Below, piece by piece: positions 22,080 to 31,953 of a stretch of DNA of 64,000 nt. Below the pieces are notes generated by a model. That model saw nothing but the letters and a program-made list of their open reading frames with translations. It did no database searches and had not been told where the DNA came from. This DNA is from Shouchella clausii. GTDB taxonomy: Bacteria > Bacillota > Bacilli > Bacillales > Bacillaceae_D. The DNA is taken from NCBI RefSeq assembly GCF_002250115.1, contig NZ_CP019985.1, forward strand, positions 3,348,001-3,412,000, read 5' to 3'. Made by a program: the position numbers and the translations under genes. Numbering within the stretch: position 1 is the first letter of the stretch; every line of letters starts with the position of its first letter.

Positions 22080-24671
22080 ATGACTAAGAAACAATTGCTG
22101 TTAGTAGGAGGAGCAAGCATCGTCGTTGCTGTGCTCGCCCACGCCCTGTTCTTTTATGAAACAGCGGCTGGCCGATTTATGGCAGGGCCAAATGACGGAC
22201 TTGGGCAAATCCTGCCTTTTAAGCATTTTTTATACCAACAGTTAAAACATGGTCAGTGGATTTATTCGCTCCAGTTTGGTTTAGGTGCAGGCACGTTTTC
22301 GCAACTCGCCTATTATTTTTCAACGAGTATGGTTTATTCCTTCTCTTGCCTCCTTGTTTATGCCGGGGAAATAAGCGGGCTGATTGCCAACGTTGACCTG
22401 TTGTTCTGGGGAAAGGCAGCTGTGTTTATCAATGCAGCTAGGTTGGCGCTTGTCCTCTTTTTAGCGACGATGGTATTCCACTACATGAAAATGTCTCTTC
22501 CCTATGCATTTTTAGGGTCCGTTTTTTACGGGGTGAGTGTCATGTACTTCACACACGGGATTTACTGGGAATTTTTTGCGGACGCCTTTTTGTGGTTGCC
22601 TTTGCTTGTGCTAGGCGTCGAAAAGCTGATCAGGGAAGAAAACCCGTTTTGGCTGATTGCTGCCATGAGCCTGTCGCTTGTCAATAACTTTTATTTTTCG
22701 TATGTGAATTTTATCTTTTTAAGTGTATACGCTTTGCTACGCTGGCTGATTCGCTTTCCCGAAGACCGCCTGCCCATAAACGCTCAACTGCGTTATTACG
22801 TGGCGATTGCAGCGCTCAGTTTTTTCATAAGCGCGGTGGCGTTTATTCCAGCAGTAAGCGGTTTTTTTAGCAACTATCGCCCGCCGTTTACAGACAAAGT
22901 CCCACTGTTTTCTGTCCATGACAATCTTTTATATGGAAGCAAATTTTGGCTGTTGCCCCCTTTATTTGTCTTGTTTGCTTGTATAAAGCAGCTTTATATC
23001 GACAAAACGGCACGCTTGTTTATCGTCATTGCCCTATTGTTTTGCTTGTTCCATTACAGCCCGTTTGTGGCGAGCATCTTTAATGGGCTTTCGGCGCCGC
23101 AATTTCGTTTTGAGTATATAGGGACATTTGCGGTAGGGGGTGTGATTGCACGTGGCATGATGCACTTGCAGGCGCTAACAAAGCCTGATCTTGCCCGTGG
23201 TCTTATCGCGATGTTAATGATTTATGCGCTCGCCTTTTTACTTGATGATACGCTGTTATTGCCTTTTCTCTCTAGCCATTATGCAGTCGGCTTCGCCATT
23301 TGGGCTGTCGTAAGTGGTTTAGCTGTTTTGTGTTTGCGCCAGTCTCGCCAAAGGTTGGCTTTGCTTTGCGTCTTGTTGATCGTTTGCCAATTGCTTTTGA
23401 TTAACGCCGGAGCGAGAACGTTTTTTTCTACTACAAGTACAAAACAAGCATCTGAACGCTTTATGAGCAGCGAGTCATACGATTCGCCTCAGCAAGGGGA
23501 ACTGATCGAACAAGCGTTAAAAAAGAAAAAGCATCCATTGGCACGAATCGAATGGATGGTCGATTTCCGCAACAACACTCCGCTCATTCAAGGTTTTTAT
23601 GGCAATAGCGCCTATTCAAGTGTGCTGAACGGAAACATTCTCCATTTTTACTATGATCATTTGCAAATTGACATGGGAAGAGAAAGTGTCAGCCGGTATT
23701 ATGGCTTTGGTGATCGCGCCAACCTCCATAGCCTCATGAACGTGCAATTTAAGTTAGTTGACAAAAAGGAAGAGGCTGCTATTCCTTACGGCTTCACCCT
23801 TTACTATGAAAATGATCGTTATGCGTTATATGAAAATCAATGGCTGCTCCCATTTGCCAGGGCAACGTCAAACGTCTTCCTGGAGGAAGACTTAGAAAAG
23901 TTCAGTCCACTTGTTCGTGAACATGCGATGTTAGAAGGGATTGTGCTTGCATCTGGAAAAGCAACAGCAAAAGTGGTTCCGGAGACAGACTTAATGGAAA
24001 GGGCGCGAATCAATGCAGTAGGAGGCACGTACAAAAACGGCACACTCTCTGTTACGGATAAGGTCGGCGGCATTGATATTGTATTTGCGAACCGGGCAGC
24101 CGAGGAAGCCGATGATTATGTTTCGTTTTATTTGCAAAACCAATCGAAAACAGCACCCCGTTTTACATTGCAAGTCAACGATTACAAAGCGTGGCGCAAA
24201 TCGCGGAGTTCGATTTACAAAACAGATGTCAATGATTTGACCATTCGTGTTCCTTCTCGTGAAATCGTGTCGTTGCGAGTGCCAAAAGGCACATACACAC
24301 TTAAGGACTTATCGCTTGAAAGTGAGACGTATCAACGGCTCCGACATGTGTATGCCCGTGAGGCAAACAAATCCATTCACGTTTCCTTTGAGGGGAGAAC
24401 ACTACGTCTTTCCTACGACAATAAAAACGGCGACACTCATTTGACTGTCCCAATCCCTTATGAGAAAGGGTGGGAAGTGAGCGTCAATGGGAAGAAGCAG
24501 CAAGTCGAAAAGGCCAATTATGCTTTCCTCGGCACGACGATTGCAGAAGGGAAAAATGAGATTGTCTTTTCTTATTTGCCGCCTTATTTTCGCACATCGC
24601 TTCTTCTAAGTGGATGTGGATTGTTGGCGACAGCGACGTGGATATATGTGCGCTGGCGAAGTACCTCATAA
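22080..24671 (+). CDS. YfhO family GT-C-type membrane protein
   Basis: 863-residue protein. About 12 transmembrane segments occupy residues 5-450, and a large extracytoplasmic C-terminal domain (about 460-830) is followed by a last membrane helix (about 838-858). The first outside loop carries an acidic motif (GPNDGLGQILPFKHFLYQQL) resembling the catalytic loop of GT-C glycosyltransferases. B. subtilis YfhO acts with CsbB and GtcA in decorating lipoteichoic acid with GlcNAc; similar use of a lipid-linked sugar is inferred. No csbB or gtcA homologue is next to it. ATG 22080 follows a weak GTTGGGG site. Confidence 0.82.
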   Translation: MTKKQLLLVGGASIVVAVLAHALFFYETAAGRFMAGPNDGLGQILPFKHFLYQQLKHGQWIYSLQFGLGAGTFSQLAYYFSTSMVYSFSCLLVYAGEISGLIANVDLLFWGKAAVFINAARLALVLFLATMVFHYMKMSLPYAFLGSVFYGVSVMYFTHGIYWEFFADAFLWLPLLVLGVEKLIREENPFWLIAAMSLSLVNNFYFSYVNFIFLSVYALLRWLIRFPEDRLPINAQLRYYVAIAALSFFISAVAFIPAVSGFFSNYRPPFTDKVPLFSVHDNLLYGSKFWLLPPLFVLFACIKQLYIDKTARLFIVIALLFCLFHYSPFVASIFNGLSAPQFRFEYIGTFAVGGVIARGMMHLQALTKPDLARGLIAMLMIYALAFLLDDTLLLPFLSSHYAVGFAIWAVVSGLAVLCLRQSRQRLALLCVLLIVCQLLLINAGARTFFSTTSTKQASERFMSSESYDSPQQGELIEQALKKKKHPLARIEWMVDFRNNTPLIQGFYGNSAYSSVLNGNILHFYYDHLQIDMGRESVSRYYGFGDRANLHSLMNVQFKLVDKKEEAAIPYGFTLYYENDRYALYENQWLLPFARATSNVFLEEDLEKFSPLVREHAMLEGIVLASGKATAKVVPETDLMERARINAVGGTYKNGTLSVTDKVGGIDIVFANRAAEEADDYVSFYLQNQSKTAPRFTLQVNDYKAWRKSRSSIYKTDVNDLTIRVPSREIVSLRVPKGTYTLKDLSLESETYQRLRHVYAREANKSIHVSFEGRTLRLSYDNKNGDTHLTVPIPYEKGWEVSVNGKKQQVEKANYAFLGTTIAEGKNEIVFSYLPPYFRTSLLLSGCGLLATATWIYVRWRSTS

Positions 24672-24683
24672 AATCGACTAACT

Positions 24684-24726
24684 ACACTCCTGTTTGCCGC
24701 TCTCGTCTGCGACTATACAGGAGTGT
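24684..24726. other. Inverted repeat between converging yfhO-type gene and rqcH
   Basis: ACACTCCTGT (24684-24693) and ACAGGAGTGT (24717-24726) form a perfect 10-base-pair stem with a 23-base loop. Neither side has a clear T run. A weak bidirectional terminator is the simplest reading, given the convergent genes. Confidence 0.45.
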
Positions 24727-24756
24727 GTTGTGTGTTGTGCGATTCATTGTACGTTT

Positions 24757-26463
24757 TTAATCGATACGAAGCGAGCGGACAATGTCTTCTTTTGGCGTTA
24801 CGTAAAGCGTCGTCTGCTTGTCGTATGTGACATAGCCAGGCTTGGCGCCGCTTGGTTTTTTAACATAGCGGATTTTCGTATAATCGACAGGAACGGAAGC
24901 GGAGTCACGCGCTTTCGAGAAAAAGGCGGCGACAAGCGCTGCTTCTGTTAACGTTTCCTCATCTGGCGAGGCCGAGCGGATGACGACGTGGGAACCTGGG
25001 ATGTCTTTCGTGTGGAGCCAAATGTCATCTTGCCGTGCGAGACGGTTTGTCAAATAGTCGTTTTGGCGGTTGTTTTTCCCTACTAAAAACTCAATGCCAG
25101 TAGAAGAACGGTATGTTTCCAACTGCGGTTTATCCAGTTGTTTTTTCTTCTTTTTGCCTTGTTGCCGCTTTTTAATGTAGCCACCTTCGATCAGCTCTTC
25201 ACGAATCTCCTCAATGTCGCGGGGAGAGGCAGAAGCCATTTGCGCGAGCAGCGAATCAAGATAGCTGAGTTCTTGTTCTGTTTTCTCTTGTTGGTTCATG
25301 ACTTCAATACGCGCTGTCTTCGCTTTCTGGTAGCGTTTGAAATAGGACTGCGCATTTTCCGCTGGGCTTTTCTGCGGGTCGAGGGCAATAGTGATAGTTT
25401 GGCCATTTTCGTCATAATAGTCAATGACGTCAACCGATGAAGCGCCGCGGTGAACGGCATGAATGTTGGCAGTTAGCAACTCTCCTCGTTTTTGGTAGCT
25501 GTCTGCTTCATCGGCTTGTTGAAGCGTCTGTTCTAACTTTTTTAGTTTCCGTTTGTTTTTTTGGTATTCGTTTTTGAGCAAGCGCTCCAAATCGAACGCT
25601 TGTTGTTTGACCCGGTCCCGTTCTGCTTTGCCGTAGTAATAGCGATCTAAAAGAGCGCTTGGTGAGGAATACACGTGGCGTTCCCCGTCTTTATGAGTAA
25701 GATGGATGACTGAAAAAAAGTCTTTTTCACCTTGTACGATTTCTAGCGTGTACTCGTGGTTTTTCAACGGTGCCAACGTGCTAACAAATGCAGGTGGCAA
25801 CGTTTGCCGGTTCGCCAATTTGGCCCGGGCGACAATTTCAGCTGCGATCAACGGAGAAAGACCCGCAAATGATTGGACAAGTTGTTTGTCCAATTTCCCT
25901 CCATGAAAATCAAGCGCTAAAAGAACGTCTTCTTCTGTCGCCGCAAGAGGGTCGAGTTTATTTTGCTCTGGTGGCCATTTATATGGCTGTCCAGGACCAA
26001 CGAGACGATAACTGCTTTGGTCAAAGCGGACATGCTTAATGCTGTCGATAATCGTGTTTGTTTTTTCGTCAACTAAAATAATGTTGCTATGTCGCCCCAT
26101 GATTTCAACAACCAACGTTTTTTCTGTTGTATCGCCAAGCTCATCTTTATTGGCGACTTTCAAAACAATTATCCGGTCATAGCCATGTTGGGTAATGGAC
26201 GTAATGATGCCGCCTTCCAAGTGTTTCCGCAACAACATACAAAACATCGGCGGCTCGGCGGGATTGTCGTATTTTTCCGTTGTTAAGTGCATGCGCGCAA
26301 ACACAGCGTTGGCAGAGGCGAGAAGGGCATGGGTCTTCCCTTTTGCTCGAACTGTAAATACAAGTTCTGTTTTAAATGGCTGGTGGATTTTATTGATCCG
26401 GCCGCCGACTAATTGCTGCAATTCATGTGTGATCGCTCTTGTCATCATGCCGTCAAAAGACAT
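24757..26463 (-). CDS. rqcH: Ribosome quality-control factor RqcH (NFACT family, YloA)
   Basis: 568-residue NFACT/Rqc2 homologue; B. subtilis RqcH is about 570. It binds 50S subunits carrying stalled peptidyl-tRNA and adds C-terminal Ala tails. An N-terminal NFACT-N domain (MSFDGMMTRAITHELQ, GRHSNIILVD near residue 130), a long coiled coil (about 270-430) and a C-terminal NFACT-R domain (DIWLHTKDIPGSHVVIR near 470) are visible. The start is the ATG whose complement is 26461-26463, preceded by GAGGTG on that strand; longer frames upstream lack this. It is divergent from the calcium ATPase gene. It was formerly called a fibronectin-binding protein. Confidence 0.95.
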   Translation of the reverse strand: MSFDGMMTRAITHELQQLVGGRINKIHQPFKTELVFTVRAKGKTHALLASANAVFARMHLTTEKYDNPAEPPMFCMLLRKHLEGGIITSITQHGYDRIIVLKVANKDELGDTTEKTLVVEIMGRHSNIILVDEKTNTIIDSIKHVRFDQSSYRLVGPGQPYKWPPEQNKLDPLAATEEDVLLALDFHGGKLDKQLVQSFAGLSPLIAAEIVARAKLANRQTLPPAFVSTLAPLKNHEYTLEIVQGEKDFFSVIHLTHKDGERHVYSSPSALLDRYYYGKAERDRVKQQAFDLERLLKNEYQKNKRKLKKLEQTLQQADEADSYQKRGELLTANIHAVHRGASSVDVIDYYDENGQTITIALDPQKSPAENAQSYFKRYQKAKTARIEVMNQQEKTEQELSYLDSLLAQMASASPRDIEEIREELIEGGYIKKRQQGKKKKKQLDKPQLETYRSSTGIEFLVGKNNRQNDYLTNRLARQDDIWLHTKDIPGSHVVIRSASPDEETLTEAALVAAFFSKARDSASVPVDYTKIRYVKKPSGAKPGYVTYDKQTTLYVTPKEDIVRSLRID

Positions 26464-26514
26464 GTATCTCACCTCTTCATTCCTCATCTTCCATTGCGAC
26501 GATGTTTCACAATG

Positions 26515-26523
26515 AGTATAGCA
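26515..26523 (-). promoter_or_regulatory. Extended -10 promoter element for rqcH
   Basis: On the minus strand TGC-TATACT (26523 down to 26515) forms an extended -10 element about 50 bases upstream of the rqcH start. The -35 position (TTCAGT) is weak. Confidence 0.45.
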
Positions 26524-26532
26524 TTTTTTTGC

Positions 26533-26561
26533 CTGACACTGAATAAGATGGCTTGTATACC
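26533..26561 (+). promoter_or_regulatory. Candidate promoter for the calcium ATPase gene
   Basis: CTGACA (26533-26538), a 17-base spacer and TATACC (26556-26561), about 60 bases upstream of the ATG at 26620. It lies back to back with the rqcH promoter. Confidence 0.5.
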
Positions 26562-26619
26562 GAAGCATGTACAAGTTAGGAGGGCATCTTGTGAGTACAA
26601 GTGAATGTGGGGTGAGGCA

Positions 26620-29355
26620 ATGAAATGGTATAGCATGAAGTCAGAGGAAGTGGAGTACAAAACAAATACAGATATAGCGAAAGGATTGACAGACAAAAAT
26701 GTCAAAAAGCGCCTCAGCACCTATGGCCCAAACAAACTAAAAGAAGCGCCACGACCATCAGCGTTGGCCACGTTTCTGGCGCAATTTAAAGACTTTATGG
26801 TGCTTGTTTTGTTGGCTGCGACGCTCGTATCTGGTCTGATTGGCGAAGTGCTCGACGCGATTACAATTATGTGCATTGTGTTGCTAAATGGGATTCTCGG
26901 TTTTGTCCAAGAGCGCAAAGCCGAAAAATCACTTGATGCCTTAAAAGAGCTGTCAGCACCTAAGGTGGATGTCCTGCGCAATGGCGAATGGGGGCAAGTT
27001 CCTTCAGCTGAAGTTGTCCCTGGTGATGTGATCAAAATAGGGGCCGGCGACCGGGTTGGCGCTGATATACGCTTGATCCACGTAGCTGGCTTGCGCATTG
27101 ATGAAGCCTCGCTCACTGGCGAGTCCGTCCCTGTCCACAAACATGGACAAGAAATCGCCAAGCTGGATGTGCCGATCGGCGATCAGGAAAACATGGCATT
27201 TATGGGAACGATGGTGACGCAAGGAAGCGGAATTGGCATTGTCGTCGGTACAGGAATGAAAACGGAAATGGGCAAAATCGCCCATTTATTGCAAGAAGCG
27301 CAACCTGTCATGACCCCTTTGCAACGGCGGTTGGAGCAACTTGGCAAAACGCTGATCGCTGTCGCCTTATTCTTAACGGCGCTTATCGTCTTGATTGGCT
27401 TGCTTCAAGGCCATGATTTGCATACGATGTTTATTTCCGGCGTCTCTCTTGCCGTTGCAGCCATCCCAGAAGGTTTGCCAGCAATTGTTACTGTTGCACT
27501 CGCTCTTGGTGTGCAACGAATGATTAAGCGCAAAGGAATCGTCCGCAAACTTCCAGCAGTAGAGACGCTCGGTTGTGCGACCGTCATTTGCTCTGATAAA
27601 ACGGGCACACTTACACAAAACAAAATGACGGTTAAGCAGTTATGGGCGAACAATGAATGGCTTCATGTTAGTGGCTCAGGTTATGAAGCAGAGGGCGATT
27701 TTACGAAAAACGCAGAAGTAGTAGCGATTGCAAAACGACCGACTTTTTGCCGATTGCTTAGTTATGGCGTCTTGTGCAGCAACGCCCAATTTGTTAAAAA
27801 ACAAGGGGGCAAGAAAAAAGGCCAAACCGGCCTTTCCCTTGATGGCGACCCGACGGAAGGGGCCATTGTCATTGCCGCTTTAAAAGCGGGTTTTACGAAA
27901 GAAGGGCTTTCAGCAACCTACAAGCGAGTTGAAGAATTTCCATTCGACTCAACGAGGAAAATGATGAGTGTGATCGTTAAAGACGAGAGCGGCAAAGCCT
28001 ATGTTGTCACTAAAGGAGCGCCTGATGTCGTTCTTGCCCGCTGCAACGCAGTAGCCACGGATGGGCGCACAGAGACGTTGACAGCAACAAAACAGACCGA
28101 AATTGAGGGCGTTGTCGAGCAAATGGCATCAAAAGCGCTAAGGACATTGGCGATTGCTTACCGCCCTTTAATGGGGAAGGAGAATGTCAAAAATGGCGAT
28201 GATGCCGAAAAGAATTTAATATTAGTCGGCATCCAAGGAATGATTGATCCTCCTCGGGCAGAAGCAAAAGATGCAATTCAAGAGTGCCGAGAAGCTGGAA
28301 TTAAAACGGTTATGATTACAGGCGACCATCAAGTGACGGCGGCCGCGATTGCGAAAGAGTTGCAGATTTTGCCAAAGGGCGGGAAAGTCATGGACGGAAA
28401 AACACTTTCCCGTTTATCGGTTGAAGAATTGGAAGAAGTCGTCGAAGATGTATATGTCTATGCCCGCGTTTCCCCTGAGCATAAATTAAAAATTGTCAAA
28501 GCACTGCAAAAGAATGGCGATATTGTCGCCATGACTGGGGATGGTGTTAACGATGCGCCAGCGATTAAGCAGGCGGATATCGGCATCGCTATGGGTGTGA
28601 CGGGCACAGACGTCGCTAAAGAAGCTTCGTCGCTTGTCCTTGCTGATGACAACTTCCTTACGATTAAGGAAGCGATAAAAGAAGGGCGCAACATTTACGA
28701 AAACATTCGCAAGTTTATCCGCTATATGCTGGCTTCGAACGTCGGCGAAATTTTGGTGATGTTGTTTGCCATTCTGCTTGGTATGCCGCTGCCGCTTGTC
28801 GCCATTCAAATTTTATGGATTAACCTAGTGACAGACGGGCTTCCTGCTGTTGCTCTCGGAATGGATCAAGCGGAAGGGGATGTAATGAAGCGGAAGCCGC
28901 GCAAACAAGACGAAGGTGTCTTTGCCCGTGGACTTGGCTGGAAGATCATTAGCCGTGGTTTTATGATCGGCGCAGTAACGATTGCTGCTTTCTCACTCAC
29001 CTATGAAAATGATCCGGCACAGCTCACGCTTGCGCAAACCGTTGCGTTTTTAACGCTTGTCATGGCCCAGTTAATCCATGTTTTTGACTGCAGAAGCGAA
29101 TATTCGATTTACCACCGTCATTTGTTTGAGAACAAATACTTAGTTGGTGCTGTTTTGATTTCGATCTTGTTAATGGTGGCCGTTATTTATGTGCCTCAGT
29201 TGCAGCCTGTCTTCCATACAGTTGCGTTAGGGCTTAGAGAATGGCTGCTTGTTATTGGCATGGCGGCAATTCCAACGGTCGTCCTTGGCGGTTTCCAGCT
29301 ATTTAAAAAGGAACCGAAAAACAACACAAGAGAAAATATCCCCCTTGCCCGCTAA
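26620..29355 (+). CDS. yloB: Calcium-transporting P2A-type ATPase (YloB)
   Basis: 911-residue SERCA-like P-type ATPase with ten predicted membrane helices. The actuator loop has LTGESVPV. The phosphorylation site [13 protein letters not shown] is near residue 325-337, and the nucleotide-binding domain has [11 protein letters not shown] and DPTEGA. The hinge has [22 protein letters not shown]. Membrane residues PEGLPA and [15 protein letters not shown] match calcium-site helices M4 and M6. B. subtilis YloB is a calcium pump active during sporulation. ATG 26620 ([10 protein letters not shown]) aligns with the homologous start; ATG 26605 is an alternative. It diverges from rqcH, and a terminator follows. 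Confidence 0.93.
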   Translation: MKWYSMKSEEVEYKTNTDIAKGLTDKNVKKRLSTYGPNKLKEAPRPSALATFLAQFKDFMVLVLLAATLVSGLIGEVLDAITIMCIVLLNGILGFVQERKAEKSLDALKELSAPKVDVLRNGEWGQVPSAEVVPGDVIKIGAGDRVGADIRLIHVAGLRIDEASLTGESVPVHKHGQEIAKLDVPIGDQENMAFMGTMVTQGSGIGIVVGTGMKTEMGKIAHLLQEAQPVMTPLQRRLEQLGKTLIAVALFLTALIVLIGLLQGHDLHTMFISGVSLAVAAIPEGLPAIVTVALALGVQRMIKRKGIVRKLPAVETLGCATVICSDKTGTLTQNKMTVKQLWANNEWLHVSGSGYEAEGDFTKNAEVVAIAKRPTFCRLLSYGVLCSNAQFVKKQGGKKKGQTGLSLDGDPTEGAIVIAALKAGFTKEGLSATYKRVEEFPFDSTRKMMSVIVKDESGKAYVVTKGAPDVVLARCNAVATDGRTETLTATKQTEIEGVVEQMASKALRTLAIAYRPLMGKENVKNGDDAEKNLILVGIQGMIDPPRAEAKDAIQECREAGIKTVMITGDHQVTAAAIAKELQILPKGGKVMDGKTLSRLSVEELEEVVEDVYVYARVSPEHKLKIVKALQKNGDIVAMTGDGVNDAPAIKQADIGIAMGVTGTDVAKEASSLVLADDNFLTIKEAIKEGRNIYENIRKFIRYMLASNVGEILVMLFAILLGMPLPLVAIQILWINLVTDGLPAVALGMDQAEGDVMKRKPRKQDEGVFARGLGWKIISRGFMIGAVTIAAFSLTYENDPAQLTLAQTVAFLTLVMAQLIHVFDCRSEYSIYHRHLFENKYLVGAVLISILLMVAVIYVPQLQPVFHTVALGLREWLLVIGMAAIPTVVLGGFQLFKKEPKNNTRENIPLAR

Positions 29356-29371
29356 GCAAGGGGGTCATTTT
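29340..29371 (+). terminator. Intrinsic terminator after yloB
   Basis: CCCCCTTGC (29340-29348) pairs with GCAAGGGGG (29356-29364) around a seven-base loop that contains the yloB stop; a T-rich tail follows. Confidence 0.85.
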
Positions 29372-29462
29372 GTTGATGTCTTATAAAAAATGAGGTAAAA
29401 TACAAGATTGAATACGTATCTACTTGGGACTTCATAATCATTCGTATAACTCCTAGAAGATT

Positions 29463-29471
29463 TGGTATAAT
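29463..29471 (+). promoter_or_regulatory. Extended -10 promoter for remA-gmk-rpoZ
   Basis: TGG-TATAAT (29463-29471) is a perfect extended -10 box 44 bases upstream of remA. No good -35 box is seen at the standard distance, as is common for extended -10 promoters. Nothing else is evident in the 159-base gap apart from the yloB terminator. Confidence 0.6.
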
Positions 29472-29514
29472 GGATGATAGAATGCATGGCTGACCGAAAA
29501 CGGGGGATTATTTC

Positions 29515-29778
29515 ATGACGATAAAGCTTATTAACATCGGGTTTGGCAATATTGTTTCCGCAAACCGGATCATTTCAATTGTCAGCCCGGAATCCGCGCC
29601 AATCAAACGGATTATGCAAGAGGCGCGTGACCGCAATATGTTGATTGATGCAACCTACGGTCGGCGAACGAGAGCTGTTATTGTTACAGACAGCGACCAT
29701 GTCATCTTGAGCGCCGTTCAACCAGAAACGGTCGCCCAACGGCTACATACGAAAGAGGATGGAGTGGAAGACGCCTAA
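29515..29778 (+). CDS. remA: Extracellular matrix regulator RemA (DUF370)
   Basis: 87-residue DNA-binding protein that, in B. subtilis, activates biofilm-matrix operons and osmoprotection genes. The whole DUF370 domain is recognisable: [20 protein letters not shown] near the N-terminus, then [31 protein letters not shown] and [15 protein letters not shown]. The basic [10 protein letters not shown] loop is a likely DNA contact. It is immediately upstream of gmk, as in most bacilli, but yloC is not upstream here. ATG 29515 follows GGGGGAT. Confidence 0.95.
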   Translation: MTIKLINIGFGNIVSANRIISIVSPESAPIKRIMQEARDRNMLIDATYGRRTRAVIVTDSDHVILSAVQPETVAQRLHTKEDGVEDA

Positions 29779-29804
29779 GCGAAAATGGAGGTAGAGTCAG
29801 TTTG

Positions 29805-30422
29805 ATGAAAAGAGAAAAAGGGCTGCTTATCGTATTATCAGGGCCTGCAGGCGTCGGCAAGGGCACGGTTTGCGGGGCATTGCGGAAGCAGAATACAGCG
29901 ATTGAGTATTCTGTTTCGGCGACGACGCGGAAACCGCGCGAAGGCGAAAAGCATGGTGTTAACTATTTTTTTAAAACACGAGAACAATTTGAGCAAATGA
30001 TCGAGGATGGAAAATTGCTAGAATGGGCCGAGTATGTTGGCAATTATTACGGCACGCCCATTGACTATGTCCAGGAGACGATCAATGCTGGTAAAGACAT
30101 TATTTTAGAAATTGAAGTGCAAGGAGCGCAAAAAGTACGGAACGTATTTCCAGAAGGCGTATTTATTTTTTTAGCGCCTCCAAGCTTAAAAGAATTGCGC
30201 GACCGCATTGTCGGCCGAGGCACGGAAACAGAAGACATTATTAATGAACGGATGACAGTAGCAAAAGAAGAAATTGATTTAATGACAATGTATGATTACG
30301 TCGTCGAAAACGATAAAGTCGAATGGGCGGTCGAGCGAATTAAAGCGATTGTAACAGCTGAACATTGCAAACGGGAACGCCTAATAAAAAAATACAAAGA
30401 ACTTGTGGAGGTCGAGAAATAA
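29805..30422 (+). CDS. gmk: Guanylate kinase
   Basis: 205-residue kinase converting GMP to GDP with ATP. The P-loop is GPAGVGKGT near residue 12, with Ala where most homologues have Ser (GPSGVGKGT). The GMP-binding segment ([17 protein letters not shown]), [13 protein letters not shown] and EIEVQGA are intact, so activity is expected. ATG 29805 gives [13 protein letters not shown] as in relatives; TTG 29802 would add one residue and be slightly better placed relative to GGAGGT at 29787. Its TAA overlaps the rpoZ ATG in TAATG. Confidence 0.96.
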   Translation: MKREKGLLIVLSGPAGVGKGTVCGALRKQNTAIEYSVSATTRKPREGEKHGVNYFFKTREQFEQMIEDGKLLEWAEYVGNYYGTPIDYVQETINAGKDIILEIEVQGAQKVRNVFPEGVFIFLAPPSLKELRDRIVGRGTETEDIINERMTVAKEEIDLMTMYDYVVENDKVEWAVERIKAIVTAEHCKRERLIKKYKELVEVEK

Positions 30423-30634
30423 TGCTGTACCCTTCAATTGACAATTTGCTAGAAAAATTGGATTCAAAATACTCGCTTGTTACAGTCTCTGCACGTCGTG
30501 CTCGTGAAATGAAAGAAGACGCTGCCCGGGTGCCTCTTGTGGAAAAGCCGAAGTCACATAAGTTTGTCGGCATTGCCCTTGAGGAAATTGTGAACGATCA
30601 GCTGACAAAGCGTGTGCCAAAAGAGGAGCAGTGA
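30422..30634 (+). CDS. rpoZ: RNA polymerase omega subunit
   Basis: 70-residue omega subunit, which assists folding and assembly of Rpo[31 protein letters not shown] is the conserved start region (given here only as a description of residues 1-30), and [18 protein letters not shown] is near the end. The ATG at 30422 overlaps the gmk stop and has GTGGAGG upstream, so it is translationally coupled to gmk. A longer open frame from 30365 is inside gmk and is not the start. A terminator follows at 30653. Confidence 0.95.
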   Translation: MLYPSIDNLLEKLDSKYSLVTVSARRAREMKEDAARVPLVEKPKSHKFVGIALEEIVNDQLTKRVPKEEQ

Positions 30635-30652
30635 AAAAAGCGAATAAAAACG

Positions 30653-30728
30653 AAAGCTGTCTTCGTACACATTTGGTTTGCCATATCGGCACCTTGGCCC
30701 AAAGAAGACAGCTTTTTTGCATCTTTGC
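30653..30728 (+). terminator. Long-looped terminator between rpoZ and coaBC
   Basis: AAAGCTGTCTTC (30653-30664) and GAAGACAGCTTT (30714-30725) form a perfect 12-base-pair stem followed by T residues. The 49-base loop can fold again (TTTGG with CCAAA, GCC with GGC). Confidence 0.8.
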
Positions 30729-30747
30729 CTAAATGGAGGTAAGCACC

Positions 30748-31953
30748 ATGTTAAAAAACAAGACGATTGTAGTAGGCGTGAGCGGAGGCATCGCCGCTTT
30801 CAAGACAGCAGCGCTTGTCAGCAAGTTAACACAGGCGGGGGCGAACGTTTATGTGGTCATGACAGAAGCCGCCACGAAGTTTGTAACGCCGTTGACGTTT
30901 CAAGCACTATCTCGTAATCCTGTTTATACAGATACATTTACAGAACCAGACGCAACAAAAATTGCCCATATTGACATTGCTGACCAGGCGGATCTTGTTT
31001 TGATTGCTCCTGCAAGCGCCAATACAATTGCGAAATTAGCGGCAGGCATTGCTGACAACATGCTGACAACGCTTGTGTTGGCAACGAAAGCGCCAGTGGC
31101 ATTAGCACCAGCAATGAATGTCAACATGTACGAACACCCGTCTGTACAGGAAAACATGGAAAAACTACGGTCTTATCATTATCAATTAATTGAACCTGGC
31201 GCGGGTTATCTTGCTTGCGGTTGGGTCGGCAAAGGCCGTATGGCCGAGCCAGAGCAACTGCTCGAACTGGTGGATACGCTTTTGGAAGAGGCGACAGCTT
31301 TGCGAGGCAAACAGGTAATCGTAACGGCAGGGCCGACAAGGGAACCTCTTGACCCAGTTCGTTTTTTCAGCAATTACTCTTCTGGAAAAATGGGGTATGC
31401 GCTGGCGCAAGAAGCACGGCGACGCGGCGCTTATGTCACGTTAATAACAGGTCCGACGGCGCTTGAAGCTCCTGTTGGCGTTGAGACGGTCGCCGTACAA
31501 ACAGCGGAGGAAATGTACAATGCGGTAAATAAGCGCTATCAACAAGCAGATATCGTCATAAAAGCAGCAGCAGTTGCCGATTACCAACCTGTTGACGTTT
31601 TTGCCCATAAACAGAAAAAGAACGCAGACAAATGGTCGGTTGCACTAGAGCGGACAAAAGATATCTTGCGTTTTCTTGGCGAACATAAACAGGAACAAAT
31701 TCTTGTCGGCTTTGCAGCCGAGTCTGAGCAACTGCACACATACGCCAAAAGCAAGCTTGAACGAAAAAACCTTGACTTAATCGTCGCGAACAACATTACT
31801 ACTGAAGGCGCTGGCTTTGATGTTGATACAAATGTGGTCACTGTATTTACTAGAGATGGACAGGAAACGGCTTATCCGCAAGCCTCAAAAAAAGAGGTAG
31901 CCAAGCAAATCCTCAATGAACTAGAAGCTTATATGAAAAGGCGTGAAGCGTAA
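30748..31953 (+). CDS. coaBC: Bifunctional phosphopantothenoylcysteine decarboxylase/synthetase
   Basis: 401-residue two-domain enzyme of coenzyme A synthesis. The N-terminal CoaC flavodomain has GVSGGIAAFKTA, the PAMNVNMYEHP segment and the GYLACGWVGKGRM loop with the catalytic Cys near residue 155. The C-terminal CoaB domain starts near residue 185 (VIVTAGPTREPLDPVRFFSNYSSGKMG) and includes AAVADYQP and VANNI for CTP-dependent ligation. ATG 30748 follows GGAGGT; the ATG at 30733 precedes that site and is rejected. The end overlaps priA by 11 bases. Confidence 0.96.
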   Translation: MLKNKTIVVGVSGGIAAFKTAALVSKLTQAGANVYVVMTEAATKFVTPLTFQALSRNPVYTDTFTEPDATKIAHIDIADQADLVLIAPASANTIAKLAAGIADNMLTTLVLATKAPVALAPAMNVNMYEHPSVQENMEKLRSYHYQLIEPGAGYLACGWVGKGRMAEPEQLLELVDTLLEEATALRGKQVIVTAGPTREPLDPVRFFSNYSSGKMGYALAQEARRRGAYVTLITGPTALEAPVGVETVAVQTAEEMYNAVNKRYQQADIVIKAAAVADYQPVDVFAHKQKKNADKWSVALERTKDILRFLGEHKQEQILVGFAAESEQLHTYAKSKLERKNLDLIVANNITTEGAGFDVDTNVVTVFTRDGQETAYPQASKKEVAKQILNELEAYMKRREA

